From Deferribacterales bacterium (GTDB taxonomy: Bacteria > Chrysiogenota > Deferribacteres > Deferribacterales > JAISNW01), in assembly GCA_025997275.1 (NCBI GenBank), contig BNUJ01000028.1:1-15099 (forward strand): a stretch of 15,099 nt of DNA, read 5' to 3'. How positions within the stretch are numbered: the first letter of the stretch is position 1; every line of letters begins with the position of its first letter. The position numbers and the translations under genes were made by a program. A model generated the notes under the pieces. It searched no databases. It was given only the letters and a program-made list of their open reading frames with translations, and had not been told where the DNA came from. This document shows, in pieces, positions 5,727 through 12,183 of this stretch.

Positions 5727-7548
5727 CGAAAATAGATTTGACCTAATAGTGATTGGCGCAGGGCATGCGGGGATAGAGGCGGCACTTGCAACAGCGCGTA
5801 TGGGTGCGCGCACGCTAATGCTGACAGGCAATATTGACAACATCGGGCAGATGAGCTGCAACCCTGCTGTGGGCGGGCTTGCTAAGGGCAACCTAGTAAA
5901 AGACCTTGATGCACTGGGCGGTGAAATGGCGCATTGCATTGATAATACAGGCATTCAGTTCCGCATATTAAACAGAAAGAAGGGTGCGGCTGTTTGGTCT
6001 AGCAGGGCACAGGCTGACAAACAAAAATATCGTAGCAGAATGATTCACACAGTCCTGTCTCAATCAGGCTTGCGCGTCTTTCAGACGCTAGTAAATGCTA
6101 TTCATATTGAGAATAATAGGGTAATAGGTGTTGGCACGCAGATAGGGGTTGATTTTTATGCTCCGCGTGTGTTGATAGCAACGGGCACATTTCTCGGCGG
6201 ACTGCTACACATCGGCACATCTAGCTATGCTGGTGGCAGAATGAACGAGTTTGCGGGTGTCGGCATTACTGATAGTATGATAGGAGCAGGTTTAAGGATG
6301 CGCCGTTTCCGCACCGGCACCTGCGCACGCGTTCACAAAGATAGCATTAACTTTGACGGACTAGAGCTTGTTGAGAGCGACAACCCTATCTGCCCATTTT
6401 CATTTGAGACTGAAAAGGTAGCTCTGCCACAGCATCCCTGTTATATGACATACACTAATGCACACACGCATGAGATTATCCGTGAGGGTATGACGCGTTC
6501 TAATAGATTTAATGGGGTAATCAGCACACTGGGACCGCGCTACTGCCCATCTATTGAGGATAAAATCAATAGATTCAAGGACAGAGAACGTCATCAGATT
6601 ATTTTAGAGCAAGAGGGACTTGATTCTAGCGAAGTGTATCTGAATGGGTTTAGCACAAGCTTGCCTTATGATACGCAGGAGAATATGATTCGCTCCGTTG
6701 CAGGGCTTGAACGGGCACTTATCGTCCGCCCCGGCTATTGCGTAGAATATGATTGCATAGACCCAACCGAGCTACGCCATACGCTAGAAGCCAAGAAAGT
6801 TGCAGGCTTGTTCTGTGCAGGGCAAATCAACGGCACAAGTGGCTACGAGGAGGCAGCTGTGCAGGGCTTTGTAGCAGGGGTGAATGCTGTGCTCTCCCTA
6901 GATAATAAAGAACCTTTTATTATCGGGCGTGAAGAAAGCTACATTGGCGTGCTAATAGACGACCTTGTGACGAAAGGGGCTGATGAGCCGTATAGAATGT
7001 TCTCATCACGCGGGGAGCATAGGTTGCTATTGCGTGAAGATAATGCAGAATATCGGCTACTGGAACGCGGATATAGGTTAGGTTTAATTAGCGATTCGCG
7101 GCTTGCACGTTTCACCGCTGAGCGGGATAGTGTCCTAACAGAGATTGAACGATTGAAAGCACGAACCCTTGAATATGACGGAAAGAGCATTAAAGCTGAT
7201 GCTCTCTTGAAACACGAAGATATGGACTATAAGGGAGTTGTCGCCCTAGCGGGTTCACCTAGTGAGCCGCTATCTGACAGAGCGACAGGCGAAGTAGAGA
7301 TTATGCTGAAATATGAAGGATACATACATCGGCAGGCACACGACATAGCTAAACAGGCTGGCAATGAGCGTGTTCGCATACCAGACGATTTAGACTATGC
7401 CAAAATAGCAGGGTTGAGGAAAGAGCAGCTAGAAAAACTATCAAAAATTCGCCCTGAGACACTCAGTCAAGCAGGGCGCATCCCCTGCGTGACCCCAGCG
7501 GCAGTCTCACTGATACATATATATATTGACAATCTAAAACGAGGCTAA
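5719..7548 (+). CDS. mnmG: tRNA uridine-5-carboxymethylaminomethyl(34) synthesis enzyme MnmG (GidA)
   Basis: A flavoprotein that, with MnmE, installs the (carboxymethyl)aminomethyl group on wobble U34 of certain tRNAs. At 609 residues it has the expected length. FAD-binding GAGHAGIEAA lies at residues 13-22, SCNPAVGGLAKG at 46-57, KKGAAVWSSRAQADK at 87-101, and LIATGTFLGG follows. Also present are the PGYCVEYDCIDP signature, FCAGQINGTSGYEEAA, and the C-terminal helical region (YEGYIHRQ, then RIPDDLDY) that contacts MnmE and tRNA. The usual proline of the G-T-P-A/P-R motif is replaced by C202 (GTCAR). The gene begins inside the end of cobJ, with AAGG 4 nt upstream. Its place at the end of a cobalamin operon is unusual, since it more often lies beside rsmG or parAB. 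Confidence 0.97.
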   Translation: MNSENRFDLIVIGAGHAGIEAALATARMGARTLMLTGNIDNIGQMSCNPAVGGLAKGNLVKDLDALGGEMAHCIDNTGIQFRILNRKKGAAVWSSRAQADKQKYRSRMIHTVLSQSGLRVFQTLVNAIHIENNRVIGVGTQIGVDFYAPRVLIATGTFLGGLLHIGTSSYAGGRMNEFAGVGITDSMIGAGLRMRRFRTGTCARVHKDSINFDGLELVESDNPICPFSFETEKVALPQHPCYMTYTNAHTHEIIREGMTRSNRFNGVISTLGPRYCPSIEDKINRFKDRERHQIILEQEGLDSSEVYLNGFSTSLPYDTQENMIRSVAGLERALIVRPGYCVEYDCIDPTELRHTLEAKKVAGLFCAGQINGTSGYEEAAVQGFVAGVNAVLSLDNKEPFIIGREESYIGVLIDDLVTKGADEPYRMFSSRGEHRLLLREDNAEYRLLERGYRLGLISDSRLARFTAERDSVLTEIERLKARTLEYDGKSIKADALLKHEDMDYKGVVALAGSPSEPLSDRATGEVEIMLKYEGYIHRQAHDIAKQAGNERVRIPDDLDYAKIAGLRKEQLEKLSKIRPETLSQAGRIPCVTPAAVSLIHIYIDNLKRG

Positions 7549-7552
7549 CATC

Positions 7553-7690
7553 TTTACCCCTTGAAAAAATAGTCCGAACAGGATGCCGCTTGTTATTGGT
7601 GGGGCTAGGCAGGTGGGACAGTTTGCTAGGATTTGCTTGCCGTCGTGAACAAAAATTGTCTTGCAGTAATTAATTTTCTGTGTATAATCA
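7553..7690 (+). pseudogene. Remnant of a second DUF4143 ATPase gene with two internal deletions
   Basis: Three pieces of the ATPase locus are joined here in the opposite orientation to the intact gene. First is the upstream repeat core (7553-7570). Next come about 45 bases (around 7565-7612) matching the intact gene's 5' coding region around Walker A, with only a few differences. Last are about 70 bases (around 7617-7690) matching its 3' end and downstream flank. The first junction falls in a shared GAAAAA run and the second in a shared GGA, as expected for short-homology deletions. About 1.2 kb of coding sequence is missing, so no ATPase can be made. The piece supplies the promoter-like sequence of the next gene. 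Confidence 0.85.
7661..7688 (+). promoter_or_regulatory. Promoter of the plus-strand radical SAM gene
   Basis: TTGCAG (7661-7666), a 16-bp spacer and a perfect TATAAT (7683-7688) lie 30 nt before the ATG at 7718. The elements are inside the 3' flank of the ATPase remnant, so this gene appears to have acquired its promoter from that sequence; the intact ATPase flank has a weaker version ending CATAAT. Confidence 0.55.
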
Positions 7691-7708
7691 AATGTTCTTA
7701 TATATTAT

Positions 7709-7713
7709 GAGGT
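7709..7713 (+). promoter_or_regulatory. Ribosome-binding site facing two alternative ATG starts
   Basis: GAGGT is 4 nt before ATG 7718 and 11 nt before ATG 7725. The two starts are in different frames. The 31 bases from 7703 to 7733, including this site and both ATGs, are identical in the minus-strand paralogue (10603-10633). Confidence 0.7.
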
Positions 7714-7724
7714 TAGTATGAAAT

Positions 7725-9164
7725 ATGATAAAGTCAGCAAAAATTTACCCCCCCCCCCCGCAAAGTGCAACAGGCAGTGATAGTTGCAATTATTGTATAG
7801 CCCTTATTCGCCCAAAGTATGAGAACAGCGGGATGGCTCCTGCCCTTTCACTGGGCTATCTGTCTGGATACCTTAAAGCTAACGGACATAATGTACTGAT
7901 AATAGATGCCCTACGTGATAATCTGTCTAATGATGATGTTTTAGCGATACTGAAGAGAGAGAATATTGTTCTATCAGGTATTACCTGTCTGAGCAACTAT
8001 GCCAACGAAGTAGCAGCCCTATCTAAACATCTGAAATCCTCAGAAATCAAGGTCGTAATAGGCGGTGTTCACCCAACATTTATGCCATATCAGACACTTA
8101 CCGCAAGCGGAGCGGACTATGTGGTATGTGGCGAGGGAGAAATTGCTTTACTTAAACTTCTGGAAAATAACTTCAGCAACATTTTGCTTGACGGCTCACT
8201 AATTAAAGGTGTTTATTCATTAAATGAGCTAAAGGACGAAGATGCTCCAGCTATTAGGGCGGACGTAGTTGAAAACCTTGATGACATACCATATCCAGAC
8301 TGGGAGCAGTTGCAGCCAACGCACAGTGCATACGTTCCCCTATGGTGGACGACAAAAAATGCACCAGTTGCGGGCATTATGTCATCTCGTGGTTGTCCAT
8401 ACTCATGTAAATTTTGTTCCAGTGCTAACTTTTATGGCAGACGGGTGCGCATGCGCTCGCCAGAAAATGTATTAGGCGAAATGCGCCTATTAAAAGAACA
8501 TTATGGAATTCGTGAAATAAGGTTTGCCGATGACAATATCACGGTTGATAGAGACTATATTGACAGCTTATGTGAGGCAATTATTGACTCTGACTTAAAT
8601 CTGTCGCTGTTCACACAGGCTAGGGCAGACAGGCTTGACGATAAACTAGTGAAAACTATGAAACGGGCGGGGTTCTACAATTTTGCTATTGGGATTGAGT
8701 CAGCATCTCCTACGATGCTAAAAAATATGGACAAGCGAGAAGATATTGACGCTATAAAAACTGCTATAAAAATACTCCACGACAACGGTATTTTAATAAC
8801 GGGTTTCTTCATATTCGGAATGCCCGGTGAAACTAAGCAAACTATCAAAGAAACTATGGACTTCATGATGAATGAGCCACTTGATTTAGTCTCTGTTACA
8901 ATACTAACCGTTCTTCCTGGCTCCGAATATTGGGACGAACTCAAGGGGCAATATACAAATATATTCAGCCAAGCATATTTCAGCGAAGTCAATTACGTGC
9001 CAGACGGCTTGACTACAGAAGAAATAGTTTATGCTGAAAAACAAGCATTGCGAAAGTTTTACCTAAGACCAAAAATAATATTTAAGCTAATGAAATACAT
9101 TAAATTCCGATATATCAGCCACTTCTTGACAAGAATGCGCTATGTGCACTTCTTCGACAAATAG
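7725..9164 (+). CDS. B12-binding radical SAM protein, phase-variable paralogue 1
   Basis: From the ATG at 7725 the open frame gives 479 residues. Residues 20-150 form a cobalamin-binding domain (LSLGYLSGYLKANGH, GGVHPTFMPYQTL, VVCGEGE). The radical SAM core starts at RGCPYSCKFC with C224, C228 and C231 ligating the [4Fe-4S] cluster, followed by EIRFADDN, QARADRLD and GIESASP. Members of this class carry out methylations, ring changes and other chemistry on lipids, antibiotics or cofactors; the substrate here is unknown. The start equivalent to the paralogue's is ATG 7718, which has better ribosome-binding spacing. With the present 12-C tract that frame ends at TGA 7778 after 20 codons. The gene is therefore either off or made at a lower level from 7725. 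Its end lies 8 bp from the end of its convergent paralogue. Confidence 0.85.
   Translation: MIKSAKIYPPPPQSATGSDSCNYCIALIRPKYENSGMAPALSLGYLSGYLKANGHNVLIIDALRDNLSNDDVLAILKRENIVLSGITCLSNYANEVAALSKHLKSSEIKVVIGGVHPTFMPYQTLTASGADYVVCGEGEIALLKLLENNFSNILLDGSLIKGVYSLNELKDEDAPAIRADVVENLDDIPYPDWEQLQPTHSAYVPLWWTTKNAPVAGIMSSRGCPYSCKFCSSANFYGRRVRMRSPENVLGEMRLLKEHYGIREIRFADDNITVDRDYIDSLCEAIIDSDLNLSLFTQARADRLDDKLVKTMKRAGFYNFAIGIESASPTMLKNMDKREDIDAIKTAIKILHDNGILITGFFIFGMPGETKQTIKETMDFMMNEPLDLVSVTILTVLPGSEYWDELKGQYTNIFSQAYFSEVNYVPDGLTTEEIVYAEKQALRKFYLRPKIIFKLMKYIKFRYISHFLTRMRYVHFFDK
7748..7759 (+). repeat. Poly-C tract (12 C) in radical SAM gene 1
   Basis: Twelve C residues begin 30 nt after ATG 7718, at the same codon position as the 11-C tract of the paralogue. 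Eleven C would restore the frame from 7718, twelve opens the frame from 7725, and ten or thirteen closes both. Confidence 0.9.
8817..8866 (+). repeat. 50-bp perfect inverted repeat shared by the two radical SAM genes (left arm)
   Basis: Identical to the reverse complement of 9471-9520 while the sequences on either side differ at many positions. It encodes the conserved GMPGETKQTIKETMDF segment. The identity may reflect gene conversion between the paralogues. Confidence 0.85.
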
Positions 9165-9172
9165 TATAGACT

Positions 9173-10618
9173 CTAACTGCCAAATAGACGCATAGAGCGT
9201 AGTCGCGCAAAGATATGTCGGACATGTCTGAGTTTGATATATTTTAACATCTTAAATATTATTCTTGGTCTTAAATAAAACTTACGAGTTGCTTGCCTCT
9301 CGGCATCAACTAAATATTTAGCTGTCAAGCCGTCTGGCACATACGTAGCTTGACTCCAATAACTAGAATCAAGTGCACGAACGTATTGCCCTTCTAGCTC
9401 GCTCCAGTAATCTGAACCGGGCAGAACAGCTAGTATTGAAACATTGATTAAATCAAGTGGCTCACTCATTATGAAGTCCATAGTTTCTTTGATAGTTTGC
9501 TTAGTTTCACCGGGCATTCCAAGCACGAAGAAACCTGCTACTAATATACCATTATCAGAAATTACCTTAATAGCATTTTTAATGGTATCTATATCTTCAC
9601 GCTTGTTCATATTTTTTAACATTACTGGGGATGCTGATTCAATACCTATACCTATATTGTAAAATCCTGCCCGTTTCATAGTTTTCACGAGTTTATCGTC
9701 AAGCCTGTCTGCCCTAGCTTGTGTGAATAGTGGCAAATTTAAGTTAGATTTAATAATAGCATTGCACAGGTCGTTCACATACCTTGTGTCAGATGTCATA
9801 TTTTCGTCTAAGAACTTTATCTCACGGATTCCGTATTTTTCTTTCAGCAAGCGCATTTCACCCAATACATTCTCTGGGGAGCGCATACGTGTTCGCCTAT
9901 TGTAAAAATTAGGGCTGGAGCAAAATTTACATGAGTATGGACAGCCACGAGATGACATAATGCCTACTACGGGCACCTGTTTTGCTATAAACCAAGGCGG
10001 TGTCCAAGCACTATGCGCTGGATGCAGTTGCTCCCAATCTGGATATGGTATATCATCAAGGTTTTCAACTATATCTGCCCTAATAACTGGAGCATTTTCA
10101 TCTTCCAATTCATTTAGGGAATAGACTCCTTTAATCAACGTTCCATCAGGCAACTTGCTATCAAAATTATTTTCTGCAAGTTTAAGCAGGGCAATCTCCC
10201 CCTCTCCGCACACAACATAATCTGCACCGCTAGAAACAAGCATCTGATACGGCATAAAGGTTGGATGAACGCCGCCTATTATAACTTTGATACCTGCCAC
10301 CTTTAAGTATTGCGAAAGGATAGCTGTTTCACTGGCAACTGCACTCAAGCAGGTAATACCTGCTACTGATATATGTTCTCTCTTTAATATCGCTAATATA
10401 TCGCTATTAGACAGCTCATCCAGTTTAGCATCTATTATAAGTGCTTTATGTTTATTAGCTTTAAGATACCCAGATAGATAACCAAGCGAGAGACACGGGG
10501 CTAGGTCGCTACCCTTATAGTTCGGGCGAATAAGAGCTATACAATAATTGCTACTATCACTGCCTGTTGCACTTTGCGGGGGGGGGGGCAGATTTTTGCT
10601 GGCTTTATCATATTTCAT
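9173..10618 (-). CDS. B12-binding radical SAM protein, phase-variable paralogue 2 (ON)
   Basis: A 481-residue paralogue of the plus-strand gene with the same layout: a variable N-terminus (MKYDKASKN then PPPP), a cobalamin-binding domain (about residues 25-150), and a radical SAM core with RGCPYSCKFC (about 224-233), EIKFLDEN, QARADRLD and GIESASP. An Arg/Lys-rich C-terminal tail ends both proteins. With 11 C residues the frame is open from ATG 10618, which has GAGGT 4 nt upstream, so this copy is in the ON state. A promoter occupies the 63-bp gap after dsbA, although read-through from parA-dsbA is also possible. The two proteins differ most near residues 60-110, the Trp-rich stretch near 200-215, and the C-terminus, which fits related but non-identical substrates. 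Confidence 0.92.
   Translation of the reverse strand: MKYDKASKNLPPPPQSATGSDSSNYCIALIRPNYKGSDLAPCLSLGYLSGYLKANKHKALIIDAKLDELSNSDILAILKREHISVAGITCLSAVASETAILSQYLKVAGIKVIIGGVHPTFMPYQMLVSSGADYVVCGEGEIALLKLAENNFDSKLPDGTLIKGVYSLNELEDENAPVIRADIVENLDDIPYPDWEQLHPAHSAWTPPWFIAKQVPVVGIMSSRGCPYSCKFCSSPNFYNRRTRMRSPENVLGEMRLLKEKYGIREIKFLDENMTSDTRYVNDLCNAIIKSNLNLPLFTQARADRLDDKLVKTMKRAGFYNIGIGIESASPVMLKNMNKREDIDTIKNAIKVISDNGILVAGFFVLGMPGETKQTIKETMDFIMSEPLDLINVSILAVLPGSDYWSELEGQYVRALDSSYWSQATYVPDGLTAKYLVDAERQATRKFYLRPRIIFKMLKYIKLRHVRHIFARLRSMRLFGS
9471..9520 (-). repeat. 50-bp perfect inverted repeat shared by the two radical SAM genes (right arm)
   Basis: Right arm of the repeat described at 8817-8866. The two arms are about 600 bp apart in opposite orientation, so homologous exchange would invert the gene 3' ends. 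Confidence 0.85.
10578..10588 (-). repeat. Poly-C tract (11 C on the coding strand) in radical SAM gene 2
   Basis: Eleven G on the plus strand, read as C in the gene, begin 30 nt after ATG 10618 and encode PPPP. At this length the first start is in frame; the second ATG (at 10611) would stop after about 20 codons. Confidence 0.9.
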
Positions 10619-10644
10619 ACTAACCTCATAATAATTAAGGGAGT

Positions 10645-10673
10645 ATTCTATACAAAACTTAATCGTATAGCAA
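10645..10673 (-). promoter_or_regulatory. Promoter of radical SAM gene 2
   Basis: TTGCTA (10673-10668), a 17-bp spacer and TAGAAT (10650-10645) on the minus strand, between the dsbA-like stop and the radical SAM start. It differs from the promoter of the plus-strand paralogue, so only the translation-start region is shared. Confidence 0.6.
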
Positions 10674-10681
10674 GTGAAAAA

Positions 10682-11296
10682 TTACTTTTTCAACAGATAT
10701 TTAATCAGCTCGTTATATTCCTGTTGAGATTTTATGCTGTCCGTCAGCACCACGTATCTGCCGTTCACCACAAACACTGGTGTTCCGTATTCTTTAGCTA
10801 TTGGATATGCCTCGTCCCAACGCGCCCGCGTTGCCCTTGTCCGCGGATTGTCAAGCCGTTCATTAAACTGCTTGTGGGTAAGACTAGCAGTCTTTAACCC
10901 AAAGTTTATAAACTCGTCCCTGCTGAATCGTTTCTTATCTACAAATATTGCACTAAAATAGGCTGACTTCACCCGCTGATAGCTGGGAACGTCCCACAAA
11001 ACCGATAATATATCGTTTGCCTCCTCCCCGAACTGCCCTAACTGCCTGATATGACGTTCCTCAAAGATAACGTTTTTAGGCAATGATTGTTTTAGCTTGG
11101 GGATAACGGAACGTTCATATTGGAAACAGAACCCGCAATAGACGGAATACACCTCTGTAAATATCTGTTGCTTGCGACCATCATCATATTTTAGCGGTGT
11201 TTTTAGCACACTATAGTGGACACCCTCAGCGAAATCAGCCGCGCTGGCGTTGAACGCAAATAAAACCGATACTAAAATTAACGATAGAATGCGCAC
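10682..11296 (-). CDS. Exported DsbA-like thiol:disulfide oxidoreductase
   Basis: A 204-residue thioredoxin-fold protein of DsbA type, which forms disulfides in proteins outside the cytoplasm. A signal peptide (hydrophobic residues 3-16, then NASA, likely cut after residue 19) points to the periplasm. The active site is C54-G-F-C57 in YSVYCGFCFQYE, in place of the common CPHC, and P173 in GTPVFVVNG is the expected cis-proline facing it. The helical insertion between them is typical of DsbA. The start is GTG at 11296, two bases after the parA stop, so it is very likely translated from the parA transcript. A DsbL-like or substrate-specific role is possible; no DsbB partner is in the window. Confidence 0.87.
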   Translation of the reverse strand: MRILSLILVSVLFAFNASAADFAEGVHYSVLKTPLKYDDGRKQQIFTEVYSVYCGFCFQYERSVIPKLKQSLPKNVIFEERHIRQLGQFGEEANDILSVLWDVPSYQRVKSAYFSAIFVDKKRFSRDEFINFGLKTASLTHKQFNERLDNPRTRATRARWDEAYPIAKEYGTPVFVVNGRYVVLTDSIKSQQEYNELIKYLLKK

Positions 11297-11298
11297 AT

Positions 11299-12063
11299 TT
11301 ATAATCCGTTCCTTGCTAATAGCTCGTCAGCCAGTTCGTTATACTTCGCCGCACCGACTGAGCTTTTATCATACATATTTATGGGAGTGCCATAACTTGG
11401 CGCCTCGCTCAAGCGCACATTGCGCGGGATAACAGTCTTGAACGCCTCTTTCTGAAAATTCGCTTCCACCTGCTCTTTAACTTCGTCCGATAGGTTGTTG
11501 CGGGCATCATACATTGTAAGCAATATACCCTCCAGCCCTAATGAGGGGTTCAGATTCTCACGTATACGCCTAATGGTCTTCAGCAACTGCCCCAGCCCCT
11601 CCATAGCGTAGTATTCACATTGCAACGGTATTAAGACGCTGTCCGCTGCCGTAAGAGCGTTCACAGTAAGTAGCCCTAATGAGGGTTGACAGTCTATCAA
11701 TATAAAATCATAATTATCACGCACGTGTTGCAGGCACCTTTTTAGACGTTGTTCTCTGCCTTCCTCCGAAACAAGTTCAACCTCTGCAGCAGCGAGGTCT
11801 ATGCGGGTAGGCAACACATCAATGCCAGCTGCAGCTTTGAGTATGGCACGCTCTGCTGGCACCGTGCCACTCAACACCTCATATATGCTAGGTGCATCTT
11901 TGGCAAGGCTCACGCCAACGCCACTAGTGCTGTTAGCCTGCGGGTCAATATCAACAAGCAATACACGCTTGCCCTTTTGGACTAGTGCTTCGCTGAGGTT
12001 TATCGCGGTGGTGGTCTTGCCGACACCACCTTTCTGGTTCGCCAATGCGATTATCTTCGCCAT
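11299..12063 (-). CDS. parA: ParA/Soj chromosome-partitioning ATPase
   Basis: At 254 residues this is a full-length chromosomal-type ParA. The deviant Walker A KGGVGKTT is at residues 11-18, VDIDPQAN near 38-45, the Walker B region is FILIDCQPSLGLL, and PRNVRLSEAPSYG with the final KYNELADELL are characteristic of Soj proteins. It acts with ParB-parS to segregate the chromosome origin. No parB follows; a dsbA-like gene begins two bases after the stop. Upstream there is a promoter whose -10 box almost touches the ATG and no ribosome-binding site is visible, suggesting a leaderless transcript. Confidence 0.95.
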   Translation of the reverse strand: MAKIIALANQKGGVGKTTTAINLSEALVQKGKRVLLVDIDPQANSTSGVGVSLAKDAPSIYEVLSGTVPAERAILKAAAGIDVLPTRIDLAAAEVELVSEEGREQRLKRCLQHVRDNYDFILIDCQPSLGLLTVNALTAADSVLIPLQCEYYAMEGLGQLLKTIRRIRENLNPSLGLEGILLTMYDARNNLSDEVKEQVEANFQKEAFKTVIPRNVRLSEAPSYGTPINMYDKSSVGAAKYNELADELLARNGL

Positions 12064-12071
12064 GAGGGATA

Positions 12072-12100
12072 TTTATAGCACCTTATACATCGTAACGCAA
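12072..12100 (-). promoter_or_regulatory. Promoter of parA-dsbA
   Basis: TTGCGT (12100-12095), a 17-bp spacer and TATAAA (12077-12072) on the minus strand. The -10 box ends 8 bases before the parA ATG at 12063, which would leave a leader of only a few bases. The rest of 12064-12183 shows no strong hairpin or parS-like palindrome. Confidence 0.45.
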
Positions 12101-12183
12101 TAGGCAAATTGTAACCCTAGTCAATATGTAGTTTAAGTGTCTACCACTTTATATCTAGCTTTCTGTCAGTTCAGCCACTAGCT

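Noticed and set aside
5513..7190. Minus-strand frames opposite mnmG
   Set aside because: Shadows of a well-conserved gene; no recognisable protein features.
2617..7690. Composite transposon made of the two inverted ATPase copies
   Set aside because: No transposase, terminal inverted repeats or target duplications are visible; gene duplication followed by decay explains the pattern more simply.
9165..9172. Bidirectional terminator between the convergent radical SAM genes
   Set aside because: The gap is 8 bp and no hairpin with a T-run was found around it.
12064..12183. parS site near parA
   Set aside because: No match to the 16-bp parS palindrome; only a short AAGTG/CACTT inverted repeat is present.
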